A stretch of 38,592 nt of DNA from the NCBI GenBank assembly GCA_036555065.1, contig DATBLZ010000056.1, forward strand, positions 1 through 38,592. Reading direction: 5' to 3'. Under the pieces are notes generated by a model that saw nothing but the letters and a program-made list of their open reading frames with translations, searched no databases and was not told the origin of the DNA. Made by a program: the position numbers and the translations under genes. Of the stretch, positions 7,094-15,341 are shown piece by piece. Within the stretch, counting starts at the first letter, position 1; the number at the start of each line of letters is the position of its first letter. Source of the DNA: DATBLZ01 sp036555065. GTDB taxonomy: Bacteria; Pseudomonadota; Gammaproteobacteria; Steroidobacterales; Rariloculaceae.

Positions 7094-8866
7094 GTGACCA
7101 TACGCGTCCTGCCTTCGCAACTCATCGACCAAATAGCCGCGGGCGAGGTCGTCGAACGACCGGCCGCCGTCGTCAAGGAGCTCGTAGAGAACGCGCTCGA
7201 TGCCGGCGCCGACCGCATCGATCTCGAAATCGAAGCCGGTGGGACACGCCTGATCCGCGTGCTGGACAACGGCTGCGGCATCGCGCAGCACGAGCTCGGC
7301 CTTGCGCTCGCGCGGCATGCAACGAGCAAGATCGAGAGCTTGGATGACTTGGAAGCGCTCGATACGCTCGGATTCCGCGGCGAGGCGTTGCCGAGCATCG
7401 CATCCGTGTCGCGGCTGCGCCTGACGTCGCGTGTTCAGGATTCCGCGCACGGCTGGAGCATCGCCTCCGACGGCGGTGAGACGAGCGCCGAGCGTCCGGC
7501 GGCGCACCCGCGCGGCACGAGCGTCGAGGTGCGGGATCTTTTCTACAACACACCGGCGCGCCGCAAGTTCTTGCGCACCGAGCGCACGGAACAGAGCCAT
7601 CTCGAAGACGTCGTCAAGAACCTCGCGCTCGCGCGCGCCGACGTAGAGTTCTCACTCAAGCACAACCAGCGCAGAGTGTTGCAGCTGCCGAAAGCGCTGG
7701 AGCGGGGCGAGCGCGAAGCGCGCATCGCCGCGATCTGCGGCGCCGAGTTTCTCGAGCACGGACGCTATTTCGAGCGCACAGGCGCGGGGATGCGTCTCGA
7801 AGGCTGGTTGGCTGCGCCGACGTACTCGCGGGCCCAGCCCGACGCGCAATTCACGTTCGTCAACGGCCGTTTCGTGCGCGACAAGCTTCTCCGGCACGCC
7901 GTGCGCTTGGGTTACGGCGACGTGCTCTTCCAGGCCCGCCAGCCTGCGTACGTCGTGTTTCTCACACTCGATCCCAAGCGTGTCGACGTCAACGCGCATC
8001 CGGCGAAGATCGAAGTCCGATTCCGCGATTCGCGGCTCGTGCACGACTTCGTGTTCCGCACCGTCGAGCAGGTACTCGCGGCCGCGCCGATCGACGCGCC
8101 GCGCGCGCCGCCTGCGAGTGCCTCTGTGTTTCACGCCGGGAGCTCCGTGGGCACAGCCGGCGAATCGCACCAGAGCACGCTCGGTTTCGGCGCCGGGCCG
8201 ACGGCACCGGACTACTTGCCGCTCTATGCGCGGCTGCACGCACGCGCCGCAGACGCGCCGTTGCAGGTCGAAGATCGCGACGTGCCGCCGCTCGGATTCG
8301 CGCTCGCCCAACTCGGCGGCGTCTACGTGCTCGCCGAGAACGCGAGAGGTTTGATCATCGTCGACATGCATGCAGCGCACGAGCGCATCACGTACGAGCG
8401 CATGAAGCGGGCGGTCAACGAGAATCGCGTCGAAAGCCAAGCGCTGCTCGTGCCCATTACGTGCAAGGTGTCGGCGCCCGCGGCCGAGGCTGCCGAGGAA
8501 TTTGCCGCCGAGATCGAGCGACTCGGCATCGGTCTCGTGCGGCGCGGCCCGGCCGAGGTTCAAGTCACGGCCGTTCCGGCATTGCTCACAGGCTGTGATG
8601 CGACCGCGCTCGTGCGTGAGATCCTCGCTGACTTCGCCGGCAGCGCAGGCGGCACCGGAGTCAAAGAGGCGTCCAATGAGGTTCTCGCGACGATGGCTTG
8701 CCATGCCGCCGTGCGCGCGAATCGCCGGCTCACTCTCGCGGAGATGGATGCATTGTTGCGCGAGATGGAGCGCACGGAACGAATCGATCAATGCAACCAC
8801 GGCCGGCCGACTTGGACGAGCGTGACGCTCGCCGAGCTCGATGCGCTCTTTCTCCGCGGCCGCTAA
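7094..8866 (+). CDS. mutL: DNA mismatch repair protein MutL (endonuclease type)
   Basis: MutL links MutS mismatch recognition to strand incision. The 590-residue protein has an N-terminal GHKL ATPase (VKELVENALDAGA, DNGCGI, TLGFRGEALPSIASVS), a transducer domain to about residue 330, a variable linker and a C-terminal dimerisation domain. The motif D424-M-H-A-A-H-E-R-I-T-Y-E435 fits DQHA(x)2E(x)4E, the metal-binding endonuclease site found in MutL proteins of bacteria without MutH. The accompanying motifs ACHAAVRAN (here MACHAAVRAN) and CNHGRPT are also present. E. coli MutL lacks this site. Start is GTG at 7094. The last 26 bases overlap miaA. Confidence 0.97.
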   Translation: MTIRVLPSQLIDQIAAGEVVERPAAVVKELVENALDAGADRIDLEIEAGGTRLIRVLDNGCGIAQHELGLALARHATSKIESLDDLEALDTLGFRGEALPSIASVSRLRLTSRVQDSAHGWSIASDGGETSAERPAAHPRGTSVEVRDLFYNTPARRKFLRTERTEQSHLEDVVKNLALARADVEFSLKHNQRRVLQLPKALERGEREARIAAICGAEFLEHGRYFERTGAGMRLEGWLAAPTYSRAQPDAQFTFVNGRFVRDKLLRHAVRLGYGDVLFQARQPAYVVFLTLDPKRVDVNAHPAKIEVRFRDSRLVHDFVFRTVEQVLAAAPIDAPRAPPASASVFHAGSSVGTAGESHQSTLGFGAGPTAPDYLPLYARLHARAADAPLQVEDRDVPPLGFALAQLGGVYVLAENARGLIIVDMHAAHERITYERMKRAVNENRVESQALLVPITCKVSAPAAEAAEEFAAEIERLGIGLVRRGPAEVQVTAVPALLTGCDATALVREILADFAGSAGGTGVKEASNEVLATMACHAAVRANRRLTLAEMDALLREMERTERIDQCNHGRPTWTSVTLAELDALFLRGR

Positions 8867-9797
8867 CCGCGGTATTTGCCTCACGGGTCCGACGGGCTGC
8901 GGTAAGACCGAGCTCGCGCTCGCGCTCGCCGCCGAGCTGCCGGTCGAGATCGTCAGCATGGACTCGGCGATGGTGTACCGCGGCCTCGACATCGGCACGG
9001 CGAAGCCTTCGACCGAGATCCGGCGCCGCCATGCGCACCATCTCATCGACATTCGCGACCCCGAAGTCGCGTACTCTGCGGGTGAATTTCGCACGGATGC
9101 GGCGAGGCTCTTCGCGGCGATTCGTAGCCGCGGCAAATGGCCGTTGGTCGTTGGCGGGACGCTGTTGTACTTGCGCGCGCTGCGCGACGGGCTCGCGAAT
9201 CTGCCGACACGCGACGCCGAGGTCCGCGCGGCCCTCGACCGGGAGGCCGCCGAGCACGGCTGGGAGGCGCTCCATGCACGGCTCACCGCCGTCGATCCAG
9301 AGACGGCTGCGCGCGTAAGTCCGCGCGACCGCCAACGCGTGCAGCGCGCGCTCGAGGTCTACGCGATTTCCGGGCAGCCGCTCGGGGGGCTCCTTCGTGA
9401 GCACGCACGGGCTCAAGACTCATTGGAGCTCGTGACCTTTGCGTTGATACCCGAGGACCGCGCGGCGCTCGCGACACGTCTCGAGCAACGCTTCGATGCG
9501 ATGGTCAAGGCGGGACTCGTCGAGGAGGTTCGCAAGCTGCGTAAGCGCCCGTTGCTGCGCCCTGAGCATGCCTCGATGCGCTGCGTCGGGTATCGCCAAA
9601 TATGGGCGCATTTGGAGGGAGAATACGACTGGTCCGAGGCGCGGCGGCGCGCGGTTTCCGCGACGCGGCAACTCGCGAAACGCCAGCTCACGTGGCTGCG
9701 GTCCGAGCGCGACGTCGAGACGTTGCCTGCGACGGCAGCGCATCTCGGCGCGGAACTCGGTGCGCGCGTGCGCGGGATCCTCGAGCGCTGGGCGTGA
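8841..9797 (+). CDS. miaA: tRNA dimethylallyltransferase
   Basis: MiaA transfers a dimethylallyl group to adenosine 37 of tRNAs that read codons beginning with U. The 318-residue protein has the P-loop GPTGCGKT (16-23), the substrate motif SMDSAMVYRGLDIGTAKP, VVGGTLLYLRALRDGL, and the conserved ASMRCVGYRQIW and RQLAKRQLTWLR segments, all in family order. The ATG at 8841 lies within mutL (26-base overlap in another frame), so translation is probably coupled. It precedes hfq, as in E. coli, but hfq has its own promoter in the following gap. Confidence 0.97.
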   Translation: MRSFSAAANRGICLTGPTGCGKTELALALAAELPVEIVSMDSAMVYRGLDIGTAKPSTEIRRRHAHHLIDIRDPEVAYSAGEFRTDAARLFAAIRSRGKWPLVVGGTLLYLRALRDGLANLPTRDAEVRAALDREAAEHGWEALHARLTAVDPETAARVSPRDRQRVQRALEVYAISGQPLGGLLREHARAQDSLELVTFALIPEDRAALATRLEQRFDAMVKAGLVEEVRKLRKRPLLRPEHASMRCVGYRQIWAHLEGEYDWSEARRRAVSATRQLAKRQLTWLRSERDVETLPATAAHLGAELGARVRGILERWA

Positions 9798-9813
9798 AAT
9801 CGCGCGGCCCGTG

Positions 9814-9842
9814 TTAACATTGGCTTCCTGTGGGATTACAAT
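9814..9842 (+). promoter_or_regulatory. Sigma-70 type promoter for hfq
   Basis: TTAACA (9814-9819, five of six to TTGACA), a 17-base spacer and TACAAT (9837-9842, five of six to TATAAT). This is the best full promoter match in the window. It begins 16 bases after the miaA stop and would give an hfq leader of about 100 nt that includes the hairpin at 9881-9901. Confidence 0.75.
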
Positions 9843-9880
9843 GATTCCGCTAGTGGGATCAATATCGGAGCGAGATCACG

Positions 9881-9901
9881 GGCTGCGCCGCAGGCGCAGC
9901 C
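9881..9901 (+). other. Perfect GC-rich hairpin in the hfq leader
   Basis: GGCTGCGCC, loop GCA, GGCGCAGCC: a 9-bp perfect stem with a 3-base loop. No T-run follows, so it is not a classical terminator. It lies between the hfq promoter and the hfq ribosome binding site, so it would be in the 5' leader. It could stabilise the leader, attenuate read-through from miaA or take part in Hfq autoregulation; the sequence cannot decide. Confidence 0.6.
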
Positions 9902-9949
9902 ACAACGTTGGGCCTGGTCTCGAGAATCCTAATAATAAAGGAGATAATC

Positions 9950-10195
9950 ATGGCCAAAGGACAGTCGCTGCAGGATCCGTTTCTCAATGCTTTGCGCAAG
10001 GAGAAGGTCCCGGTTTCCATCTACCTCGTCAATGGCATCAAGCTGCAAGGGCAGATAGATTCCTTCGATCAGTTCGTCGTGTTGCTGCGCAACAGCGTGA
10101 ATCAGATGGTCTACAAGCACGCGATCTCGACGGTCGTGCCATCGCGCAACGTGCGTCTGTCTCCTGACGATGAAGAGGGCGCGACTGACGAGTAA
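9950..10195 (+). CDS. hfq: RNA chaperone Hfq
   Basis: Hfq is a hexameric Sm-like RNA chaperone that pairs small RNAs with mRNAs. The 81-residue protein contains both Sm motifs: VSIYLVNGIKLQGQIDSFDQ and the YKHAISTVVPSR strand with the conserved KH. The N-terminal SLQDPFLNALR belongs to the proximal and rim RNA-binding surface. The C-terminal tail is short and acidic (DDEEGATDE), like many non-enteric Hfq proteins. The ATG at 9950 is preceded by AAAGGAG (9937-9943), six bases away, one of the strongest ribosome binding sites here, within an A-rich leader (AATAATAAAGGAG). Its own promoter lies at 9814-9842. Confidence 0.98.
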   Translation: MAKGQSLQDPFLNALRKEKVPVSIYLVNGIKLQGQIDSFDQFVVLLRNSVNQMVYKHAISTVVPSRNVRLSPDDEEGATDE

Positions 10196-10221
10196 AGACC
10201 GAACGCGGCGGGACGTGTCTA

Positions 10222-11499
10222 TTGTTTGATCGCCCGCGCAGCGGTGAGCGCTGTCTCCTCCTGCATGTCGGGGTTCGGCGCCCAGGCCAACCCGACGAGC
10301 TAGCCGAGTTCAAAGCTCTCGCGACGTCCGCGGGCGGCGAGGTCGTCGCGGAGCTCCGCGCGCAGATCGCGCGGCCGAGCGCGCGCTACTTCGTGGGTGC
10401 AGGGAAAGTCGAGGAAGTCGCCGAGGCGGCACGCGCAGCAGAGGCCGAGCTCGTGCTCGTCAATCAACCGCTTGGCGCGAGCCAGGAACGGAATCTCGAG
10501 CAGGCGCTCAAGACTCGTGTGCTCGATCGAAACGGCCTTATTCTCGACATCTTTGCGCAGCGTGCAGCGAGCTTCGAAGGCAAGCTTCAGGTCGAGCTCG
10601 CGCAGCTCGAGCATCTGGCGACGCGCGTCGTCCGGGGATGGACCCACCTCGAGCGGCAGAAGGGCGGCATTGGGCTGCGCGGTCCCGGCGAAACGCAGCT
10701 CGAGATCGACCGCCGGCTCATCGACAAGCGCATCCGCCGGCTCAAGCAGAAGCTTGCACGCGTCGAGCGCGCGCATCAGGTCAACCGGCGCGAGCGGGAG
10801 CGCACGCGAATCCCGACTGTGGCGATCGTCGGGTACACGAACGCGGGCAAAACGACACTGTTCAACGCGCTGTCGGGAGCGCGCCTCGAAGCCAAAGATC
10901 AGCTGTTCGCGACGCTCGATCCGACGATTCGCCGCGTCGCGATCGATCCCGGCGAGCACGTGCTGCTCGTCGACACCGTCGGTTTCGTCCGCGATCTTCC
11001 GCACGAGCTCATCGCGGCGTTTCGGGCAACGTTGGCGGAGACGCGCGATGCGGCCTTGCTGCTGCACGTCATTGATGCGAGCGACCCGCACTATGAAGAT
11101 CGGATGCGGCAAGTCGAGGGTGTGCTGGCGGAAATCGGGGCGTCGGAAGTCGAGACGATCCGGGTGTACAATAAAATCGATAGAGTCGACGGCGAGCGGA
11201 CGCTGACCGAGGGCGACCGCGCGAGAATCGCAGTATCGGCGGCGACGGGCGCGGGGCTGCCTGCGCTGATCCCGGAGATACGGACTCGCGTCATCGGGCG
11301 ACCGCTCTCGGGTCAACTCGATCTCGGTCCGGAGCAAAGCCGCATTCGCGCTAAACTCTTCGATTGGCATGCCGTGCGCCGCGAGGAATGCAAGGCAACC
11401 GGCGGGTGGACGATCGATGTGGAGCTTTCGGCGCGCCGCTGGCGCGAGCTCTGTGAGGCGGAAGGGTTGTCGACGCAAAGCGTTCGACAGAAGGCGTGA
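10222..11499 (+). CDS. hflX: Ribosome-associated GTPase HflX
   Basis: HflX binds the large ribosomal subunit, hydrolyses GTP and rescues stalled or heat-damaged ribosomes. The 425-residue protein has the N-terminal HflX domain with the glycine-rich RGPGETQLEIDRR signature, a coiled segment, and the G domain: G1 GYTNAGKTTLFN (about 203-214), G3 DTVGFVRDLP, G4 NKID and G5-like SAATGAG. The TTG at 10222 is the likely start because the product MFDRPRSGERCLL aligns with the N-termini of known HflX proteins. Lies between hfq and hflK, 26 bases after the hfq stop. Confidence 0.96.
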   Translation: MFDRPRSGERCLLLHVGVRRPGQPDELAEFKALATSAGGEVVAELRAQIARPSARYFVGAGKVEEVAEAARAAEAELVLVNQPLGASQERNLEQALKTRVLDRNGLILDIFAQRAASFEGKLQVELAQLEHLATRVVRGWTHLERQKGGIGLRGPGETQLEIDRRLIDKRIRRLKQKLARVERAHQVNRRERERTRIPTVAIVGYTNAGKTTLFNALSGARLEAKDQLFATLDPTIRRVAIDPGEHVLLVDTVGFVRDLPHELIAAFRATLAETRDAALLLHVIDASDPHYEDRMRQVEGVLAEIGASEVETIRVYNKIDRVDGERTLTEGDRARIAVSAATGAGLPALIPEIRTRVIGRPLSGQLDLGPEQSRIRAKLFDWHAVRREECKATGGWTIDVELSARRWRELCEAEGLSTQSVRQKA

Positions 11500-11504
11500 C
11501 CAGG

Positions 11505-12617
11505 ATGGCATGGGACGACGGCGATAAAGGCAATCCGTGGCGACCGAAGGGCGAGAAGGGCCCTGCGGATCTCGACGCCATCGTCCGCGACCTCCAACGC
11601 AGGCTCGCGGGCCTTTTTGGCCGCGGCTCGGGCGGCGGTGACGCGGACGGGTCGTCGGGCGTCGGCTCGGGCATCGTCGGCACCGCGGTCATCGTGCTCA
11701 TCGGCATCTGGGGGCTAACGGGTCTCTATGTGGTCGACGCCGCCGAGCGCGGCGTGGTGCTGCGTTTCGGCAGGCACGTCGACACTACTCAGCCCGGTCT
11801 GCAATGGCATTGGCCGTGGCCGATCGAGCGCGTCGAGAAAGTCAATACCGCCGAGACGGTGCGCTGGCCCTACGAGGGCAGCATGCTCACGCGCGACGAG
11901 AACATCGTCGACGTCGAGCTCGTAGTTCAGTACCGACGCGCGGATCCGACGGCGTTCTTGTTCAGGCTGCGCAACGCCGAAGAGACTTTGCAAGACGTTA
12001 CGGCGAGTGCAATCCGCGAGATCATCGGCAAGAACGTGCTCGACTTCATTTTGACCGAGGGCCGTTCGGAGATCGCTGCGCAGACGCAAGAGTTGTTGCA
12101 AACCACGCTCGATGCGTACGGCACCGGGATCACGGTCGATGAAGTCAACTTGCAAGACGCGAATTTCCCTGCCGAGGTCGAGGTCAGCGTTCAAGACGCG
12201 ATCAAGGCGCGCGAGGACAAGGAGAAGCGCATCCTCGAGGCACAGTCGTACGCGAACGACGTTGTGCCGCGCGCACGGGGTGCCGCGGCCCGCCAGCTCC
12301 AGGAAGCCGAGGCTTATCGCGAGCGCGTCATCGCGAATGCCGAAGGCGAGGCGGACAGGTTCGTGCAGATTCTCGTGCAGTACGAGAAGGCTCCCGACGT
12401 CACGCGCGAGCGAATTTATCTCGAGACGCTCGAGGACGTACTCGCGAGCTCGACCAAGGTGCTCGTCGATACCGACGGCGGCAACAACCTTCTGTACTTG
12501 CCGCTCGATCAGCTCATGAGGCGCTCGTCGGGCAGCACTGGGGATCGCCCATCGAACCCCGTACCTCTCTCGAGCAACGCCGAGCCTCGCGACCTCAGAG
12601 AGCGCGGGTCACGGTGA
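11505..12617 (+). CDS. hflK: FtsH protease regulator HflK
   Basis: HflK forms with HflC a large SPFH-family (band 7) membrane cage around the FtsH protease. The 370-residue protein has a Gly- and charge-rich cytoplasmic N-terminus (about 1-55), one membrane segment (about 56-76, VGTAVIVLIGIWGLTGLYVV), the SPFH domain (about 78-265) and a helical coiled-coil region with REDKEKRILEAQ and ARQLQEAEAYRERV. The ATG at 11505 is chosen over a GTG at 11496 because homologues begin with MAW. It follows hflX by 5 bases and precedes hflC by 6. Confidence 0.95.
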   Translation: MAWDDGDKGNPWRPKGEKGPADLDAIVRDLQRRLAGLFGRGSGGGDADGSSGVGSGIVGTAVIVLIGIWGLTGLYVVDAAERGVVLRFGRHVDTTQPGLQWHWPWPIERVEKVNTAETVRWPYEGSMLTRDENIVDVELVVQYRRADPTAFLFRLRNAEETLQDVTASAIREIIGKNVLDFILTEGRSEIAAQTQELLQTTLDAYGTGITVDEVNLQDANFPAEVEVSVQDAIKAREDKEKRILEAQSYANDVVPRARGAAARQLQEAEAYRERVIANAEGEADRFVQILVQYEKAPDVTRERIYLETLEDVLASSTKVLVDTDGGNNLLYLPLDQLMRRSSGSTGDRPSNPVPLSSNAEPRDLRERGSR

Positions 12618-12623
12618 AATAGC

Positions 12624-13508
12624 ATGAGCCCGAGAATCAATCTGCTCATCGTCATGGTGGTCGTTCTCGTCCTCGTCGTACGGGCGTCCGTCTTTGCTGT
12701 AGACCAACGCGAGCATGCGCTCAAACTCCAGTTCGGCGAAATCATCGGGTCGAACTACGCACCGGGGCTGCACTTCAAGATGCCGTTCGTTCAAGACGTC
12801 TACAAGTTCCCGAACAGAATCCTCACGTACGAGAACTCTGAAGAGAAGTTTCTCACGGGAGAGAAAAAGAATCTCATCGTCGACTATTTCGTCACCTGGC
12901 GAATCGTCGACCCGGCACAGTACTATCGGGCGGTGCCCGGCGGCGAAGACGCGGCTATCCAGCGGTTGTCGGCGATCGTCAAGGAAGGAATCAAGGCCGA
13001 GATCAGCCGCCGCAGCGTCCAGGAAGTCGTCTCTGCGGAGCGCTCTGCGCTCATGGACCAAATGCTCATCGAGGCGCGCAGCCGGTCACCGGCGCTCGGT
13101 ATCGAGGTCGTCGACGTGCGCGTCAAACGCATCGATCTTGCCGACGAGGTCAGCGAGTCCGTCTACGGCCGCATGCGCGAGGAGCGTGCGCGTACGGCTG
13201 CGCAGCTGCGCGCCGAGGGCGAGGAAGAATGGTTGCGGATCCAGGCTGAGGCGGACCGACAGCAGACCGTAATTCAGGCCGAAGCTTATCGCGACGCGGA
13301 GCGGATTCGCGGCGAAGGGGACGCAAGGGCCGCGGAGATCTATGCGCGCGCCTACACGCAGAACCCGCAGTTCTACGGTTTCTACCGAAGCATGGCGGCC
13401 TATCGCGAGGCAATCGGCGGCGAGCAGGACGTGCTCGTGCTGCAGCCCGATAGCGATTTCTTCCGTTATCTTAAGAATCAGCTCGGTAACGCGGCCGTCT
13501 CGAACTAA
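12624..13508 (+). CDS. hflC: FtsH protease regulator HflC
   Basis: Partner of HflK in the periplasm-facing SPFH complex that modulates FtsH. The 294-residue protein has an N-terminal membrane anchor (about 5-25, LLIVMVVVLVLVV), the SPFH domain starting DQREHALKLQFGEI, and a long charged helix with EEEWLRIQAEADRQQ and RGEGDARAAEIYARAY, a strongly conserved band-7 segment. Length and end (FFRYLKNQLG) are typical. Spacing from hflK is 6 bases, so co-translation of the two subunits is expected. Confidence 0.96.
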   Translation: MSPRINLLIVMVVVLVLVVRASVFAVDQREHALKLQFGEIIGSNYAPGLHFKMPFVQDVYKFPNRILTYENSEEKFLTGEKKNLIVDYFVTWRIVDPAQYYRAVPGGEDAAIQRLSAIVKEGIKAEISRRSVQEVVSAERSALMDQMLIEARSRSPALGIEVVDVRVKRIDLADEVSESVYGRMREERARTAAQLRAEGEEEWLRIQAEADRQQTVIQAEAYRDAERIRGEGDARAAEIYARAYTQNPQFYGFYRSMAAYREAIGGEQDVLVLQPDSDFFRYLKNQLGNAAVSN

Positions 13509-13537
13509 GGGAATCCTCAATTTCGGAGGCTCATGCG

Positions 13538-13729
13538 GTGGCTTGGGCGGATCTTTTTGCGGGCCTGGCTTTGTATCTGATTCTCGAGGGCCTCTTGCCG
13601 TTCGCTGCACCGCAGGCGTGGCGCCGCGGGCTCGCCGCGCTCGCGAAGCTCGACGATAAGCAGTTGCGGAGTTTCGGCTTGGTGATCGCCGTTGCGGGAC
13701 TGGTGCTTCTGTTCACCGTGAGGGCATAA
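13538..13729 (+). CDS. Small membrane protein, DUF2065 (YjeT family)
   Basis: The 63-residue protein has two predicted membrane segments (about 4-24, ADLFAGLALYLILEGLLPF, and about 45-62, FGLVIAVAGLVLLFTV) joined by a basic loop (APQAWRRGLAALAKL). This is the size and form of the DUF2065 family, found between hflC and purA in many gammaproteobacteria, as here. Function is unknown. The GTG start at 13538 has GGAGG (13525-13529) eight bases upstream; a nearby ATG at 13533 is in another frame. Its stop TAA is directly followed by the purA ATG. Confidence 0.88.
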   Translation: MAWADLFAGLALYLILEGLLPFAAPQAWRRGLAALAKLDDKQLRSFGLVIAVAGLVLLFTVRA

Positions 13730-15022
<1,293 letters not shown>

Positions 15023-15027
15023 TCGTA

Positions 15028-15049
15028 TATAATAACGATTATCATTTAC
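15028..15049 (+). promoter_or_regulatory. feoAB promoter -10 overlapped by a likely Fur box
   Basis: A perfect TATAAT lies at 15028-15033. The 19-base sequence AATAACGATTATCATTTAC (15031-15049) agrees with the E. coli Fur consensus GATAATGATAATCATTATC at 14 of 19 positions by hand alignment. Iron-loaded Fur bound here would cover the -10 element and block polymerase, the usual mode for ferrous iron uptake genes. No good -35 is seen. Confidence 0.75.
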
Positions 15050-15068
15050 GTTTAGCGCGGCGGGCCCA

Positions 15069-15341
15069 ATGACGTTGGCGGATCTCAAGCCGGGGGATCA
15101 GGTCACGATCGCGCGGATCGCGACGAGCGACCCCACCGTGCAGCGACTCATGGTGCTTGGGTTGGTGGAAGGTGCGGAGCTCACGTTCGTGCGGGCTTCG
15201 CTCGGCGGCGATCCGCTCGAGTTTCGCGTGTTCGGCGCGGCGATCTCGCTGCGCCGCGAGCAGGCAAAGCACTTTCAGGTCAGGCCCGTGGGAGCGGCTT
15301 TAGCCGCGATTTCCGGCGGGCCGAAACCCACGCGCCCATGA
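15069..15341 (+). CDS. feoA: Ferrous iron transport accessory protein FeoA, with repeat-derived C-terminal tail
   Basis: FeoA is a small SH3-like cytoplasmic protein needed for FeoB-dependent Fe(II) uptake. The first 74 residues show the family pattern (LKPGDQVTIARI, RLMVLGLVEGAELTFVR, GDPLEFRVFGAAISLRREQA, HFQVRPV). The last 16 residues (GAALAAISGGPKPTRP) do not belong to the family. They are encoded by a copy of the palindromic repeat (15288-15311), in which the usual TAG is TGG, so reading continues. The TGA overlaps the feoB start as ATGA. The ATG at 15069 lies 20 bases after the Fur box and has no clear Shine-Dalgarno sequence. Confidence 0.9.
   Translation: MTLADLKPGDQVTIARIATSDPTVQRLMVLGLVEGAELTFVRASLGGDPLEFRVFGAAISLRREQAKHFQVRPVGAALAAISGGPKPTRP
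15288..15311 (+). repeat. REP-like palindromic repeat, copy 2 (inside feoA)
   Basis: Reads GTGGGAGCGGCTTTAGCCGC then GATT. It differs from the other copies by GTGG in place of GTAG, which removes the in-frame TAG. The copy therefore lies within the feoA reading frame and encodes VGAALAAI near its C-terminus. Confidence 0.8.

Noticed and set aside
7652..9286. Long minus-strand open frame opposite mutL and miaA
   Set aside because: It is a GC-rich shadow of two well-supported genes; the translation is rich in Arg, Ala and His without family motifs.
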